DNA from: a virus
DNA length: 32,973 nt
Reading direction: 5' to 3' (one strand)
Virus record (IMG/VR): IMGVR_UViG_3300046006_003189
Coordinates: 1 to 32,973 of that record
Shown here: one piece after another, positions 23,410 to 32,674 of the stretch
How positions within the stretch are numbered: position 1 is the first letter of the stretch
Layout: each line of letters starts with the position of its first letter
Notes under the pieces: model-generated
What the model was told of the DNA's origin: nothing
Databases searched by the model: none
Seen by the model: only the letters and a program-made list of their open reading frames with translations
Position numbers and translations under genes: made by a program

Positions 23410-24047
23410 ATAAATCACAACTATCAGAAATTATAACCAATATTGTAAAACGTAAATTGGCGGAACACAAAATCGGGCTAAATGAGTTGGAGAACATGCT
23501 CACACAGATGGGAGCGCCAACACAGGCACCGTCCCCGGAGGACAAAAAACTGCAAAAATCCCAGAGTGAATTGGTGAAAGCTCAAAAGGATAAAGAAAAA
23601 AATTTAGCAAAGATTGCAAAGTTGGATGCCAGCACTTTAAGTGCAAAAACCCGGGCTCAACTTCACGTCAATAAGGCCGAGGAACGTATCGGAACCTCTC
23701 AAGATAAAGTCGCCAGAGACGCAGAGACCGCAGCGAGGAAAGCAAAAGCAACTGGGCAGATATCCGCCGCGCAATTACCATTACAAGAAACTGAGACACC
23801 GAGCAAAACTCATAAGTGGAAAGATGGAACCTCCATCCCAGTTAATTCCCAAGGCGCACCAATTGAACAAGGATGGCAATCTTTGGGATATGCCAACGGT
23901 TGGTCAAGTAGCCCGGAAGACAAACAAAAGTACGACCAAAATAAAAATAAAATGTGGTATACCGCAAGACTGAATACAGATGGAACTCAGGAGGCTATAT
24001 ATTGCCCAGAAGCCAAATTATGGTATTTGGTTGACTCTGGCGGGTAA
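23406..24047 (+). CDS. Hypothetical protein, charged helical, amphipathic N-terminus
   Basis: 213 residues. MNKSQLSEIITNIVKRKLAE is the shared N-terminal type. Residues about 45-115 are Lys/Glu/Ala-rich helix (SQSELVKAQKDKEKNLAKIA). The C-terminal part is compact with many Trp and Tyr (HKWKDGTSIPVNS, MWYTARLNTDG, KLWYLVDSGG). The layout, a helical stalk followed by a small globular domain, is unlike any enzyme I know. Starts by ATGA overlap with the preceding gene. Confidence 0.7.
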   Translation: MNKSQLSEIITNIVKRKLAEHKIGLNELENMLTQMGAPTQAPSPEDKKLQKSQSELVKAQKDKEKNLAKIAKLDASTLSAKTRAQLHVNKAEERIGTSQDKVARDAETAARKAKATGQISAAQLPLQETETPSKTHKWKDGTSIPVNSQGAPIEQGWQSLGYANGWSSSPEDKQKYDQNKNKMWYTARLNTDGTQEAIYCPEAKLWYLVDSGG

Positions 24048-24066
24048 TTTAATAACATAGAAACAT

Positions 24067-24993
24067 ATGAAAAAATCAGATCTTAAATTGTTGATTAAGA
24101 GTATAGTGACAGAAATATATTCTTCTAAACGCGAAAGTTTAGAAGAGTCGGAAGCTCTATCTGGGTTTGAAGAAACTTCCGATAAGGCCGAAAATACGGA
24201 GATGGTGGTTGATGATAAAAAATTGACTATTGTCACAGAACCAAAAGAAAAAGAAGAAGGTAAAAAACTCCCGGTAGTTAAGAAACCGGCGACTCCCAAG
24301 ATTGTAAAAGAAGATATTCTAGGCATGATTCGCGAAGCACTCGAACAACGACGAGTTGAAGAAATGGCAAAGCGTCCATCCAAATTTGATGCCGCAACTG
24401 GAATCCTCGACGCTTCCGTAAGTCCGGACCGTCGTAAGTCCGACCCAACATCTCCCACAGGATATCGGCTAGTGGGAGCATTCGAATTAAAAGACCCAGT
24501 AACAAAGAAAGTTACTCAGGTTGTACCGGATGGAACGCCAATCATGGCACCCTCTGCACAGACTCAAAAGAAATTGGGGACAGTCGCCCCAAAAACTCCG
24601 CCATCAACTGTAGCGGGAAGCGGGTCGTCGATATTATCTCCACAGACCGTTGCCGCTCAGTCCTCGGCCGATTCGTCGGACGACGGCGAGGAGGAAGACC
24701 TAAATATGGGAGTTCCACCGGAAGGAAAACCAAACTCAAAGGTCAAAGTTACATTGGACGGAAAGTCTATCGGACAATTTAATTTTCGTTTGCCTTCTGG
24801 TAAGATTAGTAGTGATAATATGGAAACGAATCTTTACCGCACCGAACTTCCGGATTTGCCGCTCGATAAGTCTGTGGGTTCAATGTACGAGAATATGGAA
24901 AATATGTTCTTCGATGACAAACTGCCAGCTAACGCTACATTGAATCTTTTCACCGCAAAGAATGCGACTGGTAAGACCATTATGGCTAAATAA
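24067..24993 (+). CDS. Hypothetical protein, low-complexity, amphipathic N-terminus
   Basis: 308 residues. MKKSDLKLLIKSIVTEIYSS is the fourth copy of the N-terminal segment. A long acidic and Pro/Ser-rich middle follows (EKEEGKKLPVVKKPATPKIV; SSADSSDDGEEEDLN) and the C-terminal 80 residues look folded (KVKVTLDGKSIGQFNFRLPS, then LPANATLNLFTA). Such acidic, disordered proteins can be scaffold, capsid-packaged or chaperone-like. Function is unknown. It is last in its transcript, ending before a strong terminator. Confidence 0.7.
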   Translation: MKKSDLKLLIKSIVTEIYSSKRESLEESEALSGFEETSDKAENTEMVVDDKKLTIVTEPKEKEEGKKLPVVKKPATPKIVKEDILGMIREALEQRRVEEMAKRPSKFDAATGILDASVSPDRRKSDPTSPTGYRLVGAFELKDPVTKKVTQVVPDGTPIMAPSAQTQKKLGTVAPKTPPSTVAGSGSSILSPQTVAAQSSADSSDDGEEEDLNMGVPPEGKPNSKVKVTLDGKSIGQFNFRLPSGKISSDNMETNLYRTELPDLPLDKSVGSMYENMENMFFDDKLPANATLNLFTAKNATGKTIMAK

Positions 24994-25013
24994 TTTAGTT
25001 TTTATAACAAACG

Positions 25014-25047
25014 AAAAAGAGATTGCCAACAACAATCTCTTTTTTTA
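25014..25047 (+). terminator. Rho-independent terminator
   Basis: A 12-bp stem AAAAAGAGATTG (25014-25025) with CAATCTCTTTTT (25033-25044), a seven-base loop and a T run to 25047. It ends the small-gene group and isolates the baseplate genes. Confidence 0.92.
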
Positions 25048-25086
25048 TGCTCAAATATATACGAAAACTTTTTGTAATCCATATAT

Positions 25087-25920
25087 ATGGATAACAAACA
25101 TATTATGGCAGACACAATTATTCCAATCTCGAAATCAACTCCGGTAGCACAAAAGTCTAATCAGCCAATTGAAACGGTAACTCTACCGTCAAAAGGATAT
25201 TTCTATCCGGAGAGTCATCCACTGTCCAAGGGTACGGTTGATATTTATCAAGTTACCGCTCGACATGAAGATATTTTGAGCAACACCACCTTATTAAAGA
25301 AAGGCACTGTTCTTGACGAATTCTTGAAAGCTTTGATTGCTACCCCGAATGTATCCGTGGGCGATTTGTTAATAGGCGACCAAAATGCGCTGTATATTGC
25401 GGCGAGAAAAAGTGCATATGGAGAAATTTATAGCCCAAAGATTAAATGTCCCGCGTGCGAAGTAGAATCCACGGTGCGGTTCGATTTGAATACAATAGGA
25501 GTAAAGGAATTCAAGCTTGACGGAATAACCAAGGGAGAAAATCGTCTGACATTTACTCTACCAAAATCCGGACGAGTGATTGGATTTAGTTTAACTACCG
25601 TAAAGGACGATGCTGATATTTCAGCGGAAATTAAAGCTATTGTAAAATTTGGAAACGCCGCAACCATACCGGAAGTTACCACGAAATTAAAATACACCAT
25701 CAAGACCATTGATGGCGAATCTAACAGAGTAAAAGTTAAAAACTTTGTTGATGACCAATTGACAGCGATTGACAGTCTGGCCTTGCGCAGATTTATCCGC
25801 GAAAGCACGCCGGATATAGACATGTCGTTTAATTTCGTTTGCCCCGAATGTGAACATTCGGAAAAACTATATATTCCATTGGGACCAAGTTTCTTCTGGC
25901 CGAGCACAGCAGAAAACTAA
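25087..25920 (+). CDS. Baseplate hub protein, gp26-like, copy 1
   Basis: 277 residues (an in-frame ATG at 25105 would give 271; both have similar AT-rich leaders). VTLPSKGYFYPESHPLSKGT near residue 35 followed by ITARHEDI-type and L-x-x-L-I-A-x-P segments matches the T4 gp26-type baseplate family. IKCPACEVESTVRFDLN and FVCPECEHSEKLYIPLG provide two CxxC pairs that probably bind zinc. In T4, gp26 is a minor hub or assembly component of the baseplate. It is followed 11 bases later by a paralogue and then by the tape measure, the usual tail-assembly neighbourhood. Confidence 0.8.
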   Translation: MDNKHIMADTIIPISKSTPVAQKSNQPIETVTLPSKGYFYPESHPLSKGTVDIYQVTARHEDILSNTTLLKKGTVLDEFLKALIATPNVSVGDLLIGDQNALYIAARKSAYGEIYSPKIKCPACEVESTVRFDLNTIGVKEFKLDGITKGENRLTFTLPKSGRVIGFSLTTVKDDADISAEIKAIVKFGNAATIPEVTTKLKYTIKTIDGESNRVKVKNFVDDQLTAIDSLALRRFIRESTPDIDMSFNFVCPECEHSEKLYIPLGPSFFWPSTAEN

Positions 25921-25931
25921 TAGAATGAGGC

Positions 25932-26846
25932 GTGAACCTACATTCTGAAATCATAGATTTGGCATCAGAGGGATATTTTTATCCAAGTGGGTCGGCATTA
26001 TCTAGCGGAAAAGTCAATATTCTTCCAATCACGGCGGAGTATGAGGAATTGCTTGGAAATGCCAATTTAATAAAGCGGGGACTTCTAGACCGAGAGTTTT
26101 TGAATAAAATCGTGGCCGGTGGGATCGACTACGACAGTCTATTGGAATGTGATAAGCATTCTATTCTATTGAACGTTCGAATCGCGAATTACGGAATGCA
26201 TACGAGTGTAAAAACCGGATGTGAAAAGTGCGATGCTGAATTTGACCATGACATATCATTCGGATTCAGGTCTATTCCTTTCAACTTTTCCAACTATACT
26301 AGAGGAGTGAACGAAATTGAATATCTATTTGAAAGATGTGAAAAGAAAATAAAGTTTAGGTTGGGAACGTGTCTTGATAATGATATATACGAAAAGTTAG
26401 GTTGGTTGGCGTTTGCGAAGCATATTACACTGGAAATTGATGGTGTAGATAACATATCGGATTTCTATGACTATGAGTTGTCTGTGTCAGATAGTATATC
26501 ATTTCGAAATTATTATAAAAACAACACTCCGGGATATGTGAATGACATCACAATCACTTGCCCGACATGTCGCATACCAAGAATATCCAAGATGGATATA
26601 AATGCAAATATATTTGGAATCAGACCAGAGTCCAAGATGACGATGCATTCTGAAATATTTGATTTGTGTTATTATAGTAACGGGGCATTTACTCAGGATG
26701 GAGTATATAAAATGCCAACCAGTTTGCGAAGTTTTTATATGAAAAAATTGGTGGATGCCAAAAAAGCAGAATCGGATGCGCAAAAATCCACAAACGACGG
26801 AGACACAAGCAACAAGATTGCTCGACCTCCCACCATCAAAAGTTAA
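25932..26846 (+). CDS. Baseplate hub protein, gp26-like, copy 2
   Basis: 304 residues. The GTG start is set by an in-frame TGA just before it; GAGG lies close by but only one base upstream. IIDLASEGYFYPSGSALSSG aligns with LPSKGYFYPES of copy 1, followed by VNILPITAEYEELLGNANLI. Two CxxC pairs occur here too (CEKCDAEF, CPTCRIPR). The C-terminal about 70 residues (YYSNGAFTQDGVYKMPTSLR, then a Lys/Asp-rich tail) are extra relative to copy 1. Probably a second hub or chaperone subunit that pairs with copy 1. Confidence 0.78.
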   Translation: MNLHSEIIDLASEGYFYPSGSALSSGKVNILPITAEYEELLGNANLIKRGLLDREFLNKIVAGGIDYDSLLECDKHSILLNVRIANYGMHTSVKTGCEKCDAEFDHDISFGFRSIPFNFSNYTRGVNEIEYLFERCEKKIKFRLGTCLDNDIYEKLGWLAFAKHITLEIDGVDNISDFYDYELSVSDSISFRNYYKNNTPGYVNDITITCPTCRIPRISKMDINANIFGIRPESKMTMHSEIFDLCYYSNGAFTQDGVYKMPTSLRSFYMKKLVDAKKAESDAQKSTNDGDTSNKIARPPTIKS

Positions 26847-26880
26847 TGTGCTATAATATTTATAATATAACACATAGACA

Positions 26881-29800
26881 ATGGCAAAAGACCTAATAGA
26901 CCCAAAAGATTTAGAATCAGCAATCGCCAAGCTTTCTTTGCGTGGAAACAAGGAAATGTTGGAGATGGAGAGCATTGCCAAGAACATTGCCAAACAATTT
27001 GAAAGAATAAACAAAAATTTAAATTCTGGTATCGGTAGTATGAAAGAAATGAGGAATTTCTCCAAGGAAATACTCAAAGATACAAAAGCGAGGACTTTGC
27101 TTTTGAATGAGATGGAGCAAAGAACGGACTCCGCCGAGTCTAACTTAATAGCGGCAAAATTGAAAAGAATTCAATTACAAAGTAACGAGATTGGTGGTGA
27201 GAAAATTTTAAGTCAGCTAGAACAAGATATTTATACACATAAGCTGAATCAGTTGGCGGTAGAAAACAAGATGTCGGAAATAACGAAAAACCAACAAGAT
27301 AGAGTTGCATTGTCAGAAGATTCTTATTTCGCGGAAAAGAAAAAACTTGCATTAGCTGAAAAACTTAAAGACGTTCAAGAAAAAATAACTCGGGCAAGTA
27401 GTGCCGGTGAAGATTATTGGGGACAAACTGGTAGACTGATGGTACAACAAGTATCCATGTTACGAGAAATAGCACAGACTGATAGTGAAATAGCCGAAAT
27501 AAATGAGGGGATATCGCGGAATTCGAGAGAGAGTAATAGCTTAACTGCGGGGCTACTGCAATTGAACGAAGATAATATAAAACTCGCCATCGAGGGAGAA
27601 AATATCGCCAGAAGGCAACTGGAATATCAGAAAGATATGTCCAAGCAAATTAAATTATCTTCCGGATATATCGCACACTTAAAAGATTCATCAAAGGACA
27701 TTCTTGCGATTTTCGGTGGAATATCTGGTAAGATGCAAACTTTTGTATCCTCTCTGAAAACTGTACCAAAAAGGTTCTTGCTGATAAATTTGCTAATAGA
27801 AGAAGGATTGCGTCGATTTGTGTTGTTGGACCAGACAGCAGAAAGTTTCAGACGTGAGACTGGGTACACGGCAGACCAGATGGCAAACGTTAGAAAAAAT
27901 GTAGAGAGCTTGAACGTGGAATTCGCTGATATGGGAGTCACCATAGAGGCAGCATACAAGTCGGCCAAGGCGTTAACGGATGTTTTTGGTAGAACCTCGC
28001 TCGTGACAAAGGAAGCAATGCAAAATATCGCATTGATGAAAGCCAACCTAAACGTTTCTGAGGAAGATTCAGCCAGTGTGTTGGCAACATTTCAGGGATT
28101 GGGTGGAGTAAGCCAGACAGTGGCAATGAACATAATGAAGGTTGGGGCAAGCTTCTCTGGCAAAATCGGGGTTCCTTTTCAATTGGTGATGCACGATATA
28201 GCAAATGTGTCGGAAGAAACTCTGGCATTGCTGGGAGCAAATCCAAATGTATTGATGAAGTCGGCTATATCAGCAAGAATGTTTGGTACCGATTTGAACA
28301 AGCTGGCGGCAACTCAAAAAAGGCTACTCGACTACAGTTCTAGTATAACTGACGAAATGGAAGCGGGTGCATTGTTGGGAAGAGATATAAGTTTCCAAAA
28401 AGCAAGACAGTATGCATATGAAGGAAATATAGCAAAATCCACAGAAGCCATTTTGGAGACCGTAAAATCCATCGGAGATTTTAATGCGCTCGATGTTTAT
28501 CAAAGACAATCTCTAGCTAAAGCATCCGGAATGGAATTGAAAGACTTGAGTAAGATGATGGCAATCGAGTCTCAGCGCGAAAAAATTAGATTTAGTGGCA
28601 CAAAAGAAGAGCGAGAAAAATTGGCAGACCAAGAAAAGGCACTAAAAACATTGGAAGCCCAGAACGATTTGTCCAATGCTGGATTATTGATAGAAGGCGA
28701 GCGAGCAATACGCCAACAACAGATGCAAGGGTTGTTAACCCGGATGACTGATATGCTTCAAGCCGTTTTGGTGTCTATTGGAGACATATTAGAGCCTATT
28801 ATAACTCCAATAGTTAGTATTTTATTGCCTGTGTTGCGTGGAGTTGCGTGGATTATTAAAGGAATTGCGTTCGCATTTAAAGTGTTGGTATTTCCGATTA
28901 ATTTGGCAGTCGATGCAATTAAATCGTTTGGTGAATATTTCCAATGGGTTGGTGAGGGTATTGAGTCGGTTAGTAAAATATTTAAAGATACATTTGGCGG
29001 TGCTGAAAATTGGATTAAAGGCATAGCCGGAAGCGCCGGATTGATTGCATTATTATTCTTTGGAAGCAGTGGTATATCCGGAATGTTGGGAAAATTGAAG
29101 GGTGGAATTGGATCGGCATTTAAATTTATGTCGTCGCCAATCAAATCTATAAAATCCATGTTCGAAAAGAGAGATTTTATCGAACCGATGCAACCAAAAG
29201 CGGCGGGCGTTATACCTGACGTGAAACCAGACGCCAAAGTCGGAAAGGCTGCACAGAGCGGAGCGCGGGCGATGCAATTTTTGACCAACATCGGAAAGGG
29301 CATAGCAAATCTTGGTAAAGGAATTGGCAATGCTATATCTGGGCTAGTCGGCGGAATATCAAAAAGTATTACATTGATATTTAAAGGTATCGCGCAAGGT
29401 GTTGAGAGACTTGCTACACGTAAAGTATTCATGGGCGCATTGGCGATTGCCGCGCTCGGAGTTTCTATCCTGCCGTTGGTGTACGCGCTAAAACAATTTA
29501 CTGACATTGATTGGGCTTCCGTAGCAAAGGGCGGAGCAGCACTTGGTGCGCTAGCTATATCAGCCGGTATAATGGGAGTGTTCGTTAAGCCGATATTGTT
29601 GGGAGCCCTCGCAATTGCGGCATTGGGAGTTGCGTTGATTCCATTCGGAGTTGCGGCGATGTCTGCGGGAAAGGGCGTTCAATATTTTGCACGGGGAATT
29701 AAGTCCGCCATCGGACCAATAGAAAAATTGAAAAATGTAAATTTGATTAGCACCGCGGTTGGGATTGGTGCACTCGGTGTCGCATTTACCGCGTTCGGTT

Positions 29801-30243
29801 ACGGTAGCGCGGCAGCGGGGCTTGGGTCTTTCGTTGGCACTTTTCTTGGCGGAGATCCAATTTCAAAGATGGAACGCCTAGCATCAATCGGAGATAAACT
29901 GCAACCGGTTGCAAATTCTATTAAAGATATAGGAATCGCCGTCGGTTCGTTCTCGTCCGTGAATTCTTTCTCGGATGCAATTGTAAAACTGGCAGATTCT
30001 ATTGGAAAATTGAATGACCAACTGAAATCCGTAAATACCGAAAATTTAAATAAACTTTCTGCGATATCGAGCGCGACTGGTGCAACAACAACAAAGGAAA
30101 CAAAACAGACTGGTGCAGTTACATTTGACACATCCGCACTTGAGGCCAAATTTGATACATTAATTGGCATGATGGTGGATGGTAAAATTGTGGCATCGGT
30201 AGACCTAGACAAGCTATCGAGTAGAAGTGCAAGAAGGTCGTAA
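26881..30243 (+). CDS. Tail tape measure protein
   Basis: 1120 residues. Residues about 1-270 are charged coiled coil (EMESIAKNIAKQFERINKNL onward). A helical central part follows, then several hydrophobic Gly/Ala-rich segments from about 625 on (VLVSIGDILEPIITPIVSIL; GALAIAALGVSILPLVYALK; LLGALAIAALGVALIPFGVA), the usual tape-measure pattern. The C-terminus is Ser/Thr-rich and helical. It sets tail length and is ejected ahead of DNA. At about 0.15 nm per residue it predicts a tail near 165-170 nm, clearly longer than T4 (gp29 has 590 residues). A TATTTATA box precedes the start. Confidence 0.92.
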   Translation: MAKDLIDPKDLESAIAKLSLRGNKEMLEMESIAKNIAKQFERINKNLNSGIGSMKEMRNFSKEILKDTKARTLLLNEMEQRTDSAESNLIAAKLKRIQLQSNEIGGEKILSQLEQDIYTHKLNQLAVENKMSEITKNQQDRVALSEDSYFAEKKKLALAEKLKDVQEKITRASSAGEDYWGQTGRLMVQQVSMLREIAQTDSEIAEINEGISRNSRESNSLTAGLLQLNEDNIKLAIEGENIARRQLEYQKDMSKQIKLSSGYIAHLKDSSKDILAIFGGISGKMQTFVSSLKTVPKRFLLINLLIEEGLRRFVLLDQTAESFRRETGYTADQMANVRKNVESLNVEFADMGVTIEAAYKSAKALTDVFGRTSLVTKEAMQNIALMKANLNVSEEDSASVLATFQGLGGVSQTVAMNIMKVGASFSGKIGVPFQLVMHDIANVSEETLALLGANPNVLMKSAISARMFGTDLNKLAATQKRLLDYSSSITDEMEAGALLGRDISFQKARQYAYEGNIAKSTEAILETVKSIGDFNALDVYQRQSLAKASGMELKDLSKMMAIESQREKIRFSGTKEEREKLADQEKALKTLEAQNDLSNAGLLIEGERAIRQQQMQGLLTRMTDMLQAVLVSIGDILEPIITPIVSILLPVLRGVAWIIKGIAFAFKVLVFPINLAVDAIKSFGEYFQWVGEGIESVSKIFKDTFGGAENWIKGIAGSAGLIALLFFGSSGISGMLGKLKGGIGSAFKFMSSPIKSIKSMFEKRDFIEPMQPKAAGVIPDVKPDAKVGKAAQSGARAMQFLTNIGKGIANLGKGIGNAISGLVGGISKSITLIFKGIAQGVERLATRKVFMGALAIAALGVSILPLVYALKQFTDIDWASVAKGGAALGALAISAGIMGVFVKPILLGALAIAALGVALIPFGVAAMSAGKGVQYFARGIKSAIGPIEKLKNVNLISTAVGIGALGVAFTAFGYGSAAAGLGSFVGTFLGGDPISKMERLASIGDKLQPVANSIKDIGIAVGSFSSVNSFSDAIVKLADSIGKLNDQLKSVNTENLNKLSAISSATGATTTKETKQTGAVTFDTSALEAKFDTLIGMMVDGKIVASVDLDKLSSRSARRS

Positions 30244-30261
30244 CGGTAATATTTATAGTAT

Positions 30262-32355
30262 ATGTTAACAGATTTTACGCCACCAAACAATTTGAGCCCG
30301 ATTGTCAGAAGTACTTCTGATAAACGACTTGCTGCGTTTTCGGCAAAATCCAACGAAATATATAATAAGTACTCTCCGTATGATGGGTCCAGCAACGGAA
30401 TAGGATTCAGTCAGCCGTTTGTATATACAAAACTTACCGATTCAAATACAATAAAGAATCTTACAAAGTATGACAGTCAAGCATTTCCAATTGGTTCTAC
30501 CGTTCGAGATTTGCAACGAGTTGGAAAGTTTGCGGCGAGTGGAAATGGAATTTTATATATTGGCACTCAGTATTTGTTGCAAAATACAAATGCATTCAAT
30601 GAAACTCGGATATATAATCCAATCAGCCTAATTAAAGCAACAGCCAAACCGGGCTCGTTGGGGTTGATAGATTATCCAATACGCCATCTTGAGACGAGCG
30701 GTGGAATATTGAATTTTTTCTTAGACTCATTGAAGAGTACAATTGGTATGGAGACCAGCGGAGGAAAACAGGCGACGATTGACGGAACTGCAACTGGAAA
30801 GAATGGCGTGCTTCCTTATTCCAAATACGCAGGAGAATTGGGAGGCGCGAAATATGGAATGATAAGATTTGATACTGGGGCCAATGCCAGCAGTAAATTT
30901 TCTAGTTTGTGGGTGTCCGGTGCATCCAAGGGTGGCGGCGGGGGATTCTTGGAAAATATGGGCAAAGCACTTATTGGTAGATTGACCCGATTGATTCCAA
31001 GTACAAATCCATACCGATTTGGAAGTGATACATTAAAATGGGAGTATAGACCAGAATATCCAACTGGTCAGGCCGGCGCATACTACGCATTTCTTGACGA
31101 CAAGTCGGGATTCTTGACCACTCCCCATCGTGCCAGTGCTATATTCTACAATGATAAAATTTCGGGGGCTGGTACCGCAAAAACCACCGGAGTCGACACC
31201 GTAAAAAATTTCCATCGTTATTATCCCGGAAGGAAAGACCCGGAAGATACATCGATGATATATGCATCGACTCCAAAAATAACAAACGACGCAGTTGGAG
31301 ATACAACGTCGGAGATAACTGGCAACGTTGTTACTATACAAATAAATAATTTAAAAAAGTTGCACGAGAATATGGAGAAGACCATAGATTCGTATAAAAA
31401 TGAAGCCCCGCAATTTAGGAAATCGGCGGAAAGATATACCGAAGTGAAAGATGCCAACGGTGTATCATATCCAACTTATATGCAAATTCCGGGCAAAGGA
31501 AGTTCCCGAGGTACATACACGGATATGTTCGGGGCGAGTGCTACAATTGAAGAGGCAAACTGGTTTGCAAAATCCAGAGGATTAAAAAAAGAACCGGGCG
31601 GTTATACTCCAGAATTTTCCATATACAATACTTATGAGGATAGTGAAGATAGGTATAATGCGCTAGGAGTATTGAGCGGTTCTCGGGAAGAAGAACCACG
31701 AGAACTAACACAGGGCAGGTTTGGAACCAATAAAGCCAAGTCTAGGGATATTATATTCTTCTATTTTTATGATTTAATAAATCAAATTTATATTCCATTC
31801 AGAGCAACTGTGTCGAGTGTAAACGAACAAAATTCTGCGGAATGGGAAGACATTAATTACATGGGTCGCGCTGACAAATTGTACCTATATAAAGGGTTCT
31901 CTCGCGAAACGGCGTTTTCTTTTACGGTATACGCCAACAGCTTACAAGAACTTGTTCCTATGTGGAAAAGAATTAATTACTTGGTCGGACTGACTAGGCC
32001 GAGCAAATATACCGAACCTGCAATAAACACGGGAGATTTGAGTGAAAATACAACTGGCAATGAAGGTAGATTCATTTATCCTCCGATGGTAACATTGCGG
32101 CTTGGTGATATGTATTACGACCAACCGTGTGTGATATTTTCGGTTAGCATAAACATACCCGACGACGCAAATTGGGAAACATATCGCGGGGAAGATTATT
32201 CATACAGTGCAAGCCCAACCAAAAGAATAACTATAAAAGGCGAAGCATCGAGACAACTTCCAATGAAAGTCGACATCTCAGTTTCCATGAAACTTCTAGA
32301 AAAGCAAAAATCGTTGGTCACCAACGAACATTTCGGGTTTAATTCTCCACTATAA
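30262..32355 (+). CDS. Probable baseplate tube-cap or tube-initiator protein
   Basis: 697 residues. The C-terminal about 200 residues hold YIPFRATVSSVNEQNSAEW, then YMGRADKLYLYKGFSRE, FSFTVYANSLQEL, MWKRINYLVGLTRP and PPMVTLRLGDMYYDQP. This order is found in phage baseplate proteins with a tube-like fold that start or cap tube assembly (gp48/gp54-type position). The N-terminal 450 residues are Gly/Ser/Thr-rich and specific to this phage; T4 gp48 has only 364 residues. The position right after the tape measure and before a gp53-like gene supports a baseplate role. The exact T4 counterpart is uncertain. Confidence 0.7.
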   Translation: MLTDFTPPNNLSPIVRSTSDKRLAAFSAKSNEIYNKYSPYDGSSNGIGFSQPFVYTKLTDSNTIKNLTKYDSQAFPIGSTVRDLQRVGKFAASGNGILYIGTQYLLQNTNAFNETRIYNPISLIKATAKPGSLGLIDYPIRHLETSGGILNFFLDSLKSTIGMETSGGKQATIDGTATGKNGVLPYSKYAGELGGAKYGMIRFDTGANASSKFSSLWVSGASKGGGGGFLENMGKALIGRLTRLIPSTNPYRFGSDTLKWEYRPEYPTGQAGAYYAFLDDKSGFLTTPHRASAIFYNDKISGAGTAKTTGVDTVKNFHRYYPGRKDPEDTSMIYASTPKITNDAVGDTTSEITGNVVTIQINNLKKLHENMEKTIDSYKNEAPQFRKSAERYTEVKDANGVSYPTYMQIPGKGSSRGTYTDMFGASATIEEANWFAKSRGLKKEPGGYTPEFSIYNTYEDSEDRYNALGVLSGSREEEPRELTQGRFGTNKAKSRDIIFFYFYDLINQIYIPFRATVSSVNEQNSAEWEDINYMGRADKLYLYKGFSRETAFSFTVYANSLQELVPMWKRINYLVGLTRPSKYTEPAINTGDLSENTTGNEGRFIYPPMVTLRLGDMYYDQPCVIFSVSINIPDDANWETYRGEDYSYSASPTKRITIKGEASRQLPMKVDISVSMKLLEKQKSLVTNEHFGFNSPL

Positions 32356-32357
32356 AA

Positions 32358-32660
32358 ATGAATAGATATAATCCAAATGGTAGAAATGTATTTGCTCGCT
32401 ATGATGGTAAGAGGGTATATAGTACAACGAGATATCCAAAAATTCCAATTGGAGCCAATGACATATACATTTACGCAACCGACACAGATTTCTTGGACAG
32501 CCTCGCGTTTAAATTTTACAACGATGTTACACTTTGGTGGGTAATTGCACAGGCCAATGGTATAAAAGCTACACTAAAGGCTCCAACCGGAGAGCAAATA
32601 AGAATACCAAAAAATATAGACTTAATTGTTAGCAATTTCAAGCGCGAAAATGGAATATAA
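32358..32660 (+). CDS. Baseplate wedge protein, gp53/LysM-like
   Basis: 100 residues. YPKIPIGANDIYIYATDTDF, then LDSLAFKFYNDVTLWWVIAQ and APTGEQIRIPKNID form the short LysM-like wedge pattern (start strand, L-x-x-L-A-x-x-x-Y-x-D-x-x-L-W-W, closing R-I-P) present in T4-like baseplates. T4 gp53 has about 196 residues, so this is the minimal domain only. Begins two bases after the previous stop; coupled. Confidence 0.82.
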   Translation: MNRYNPNGRNVFARYDGKRVYSTTRYPKIPIGANDIYIYATDTDFLDSLAFKFYNDVTLWWVIAQANGIKATLKAPTGEQIRIPKNIDLIVSNFKRENGI

Positions 32661-32674
32661 TTGTTATAAAAATT

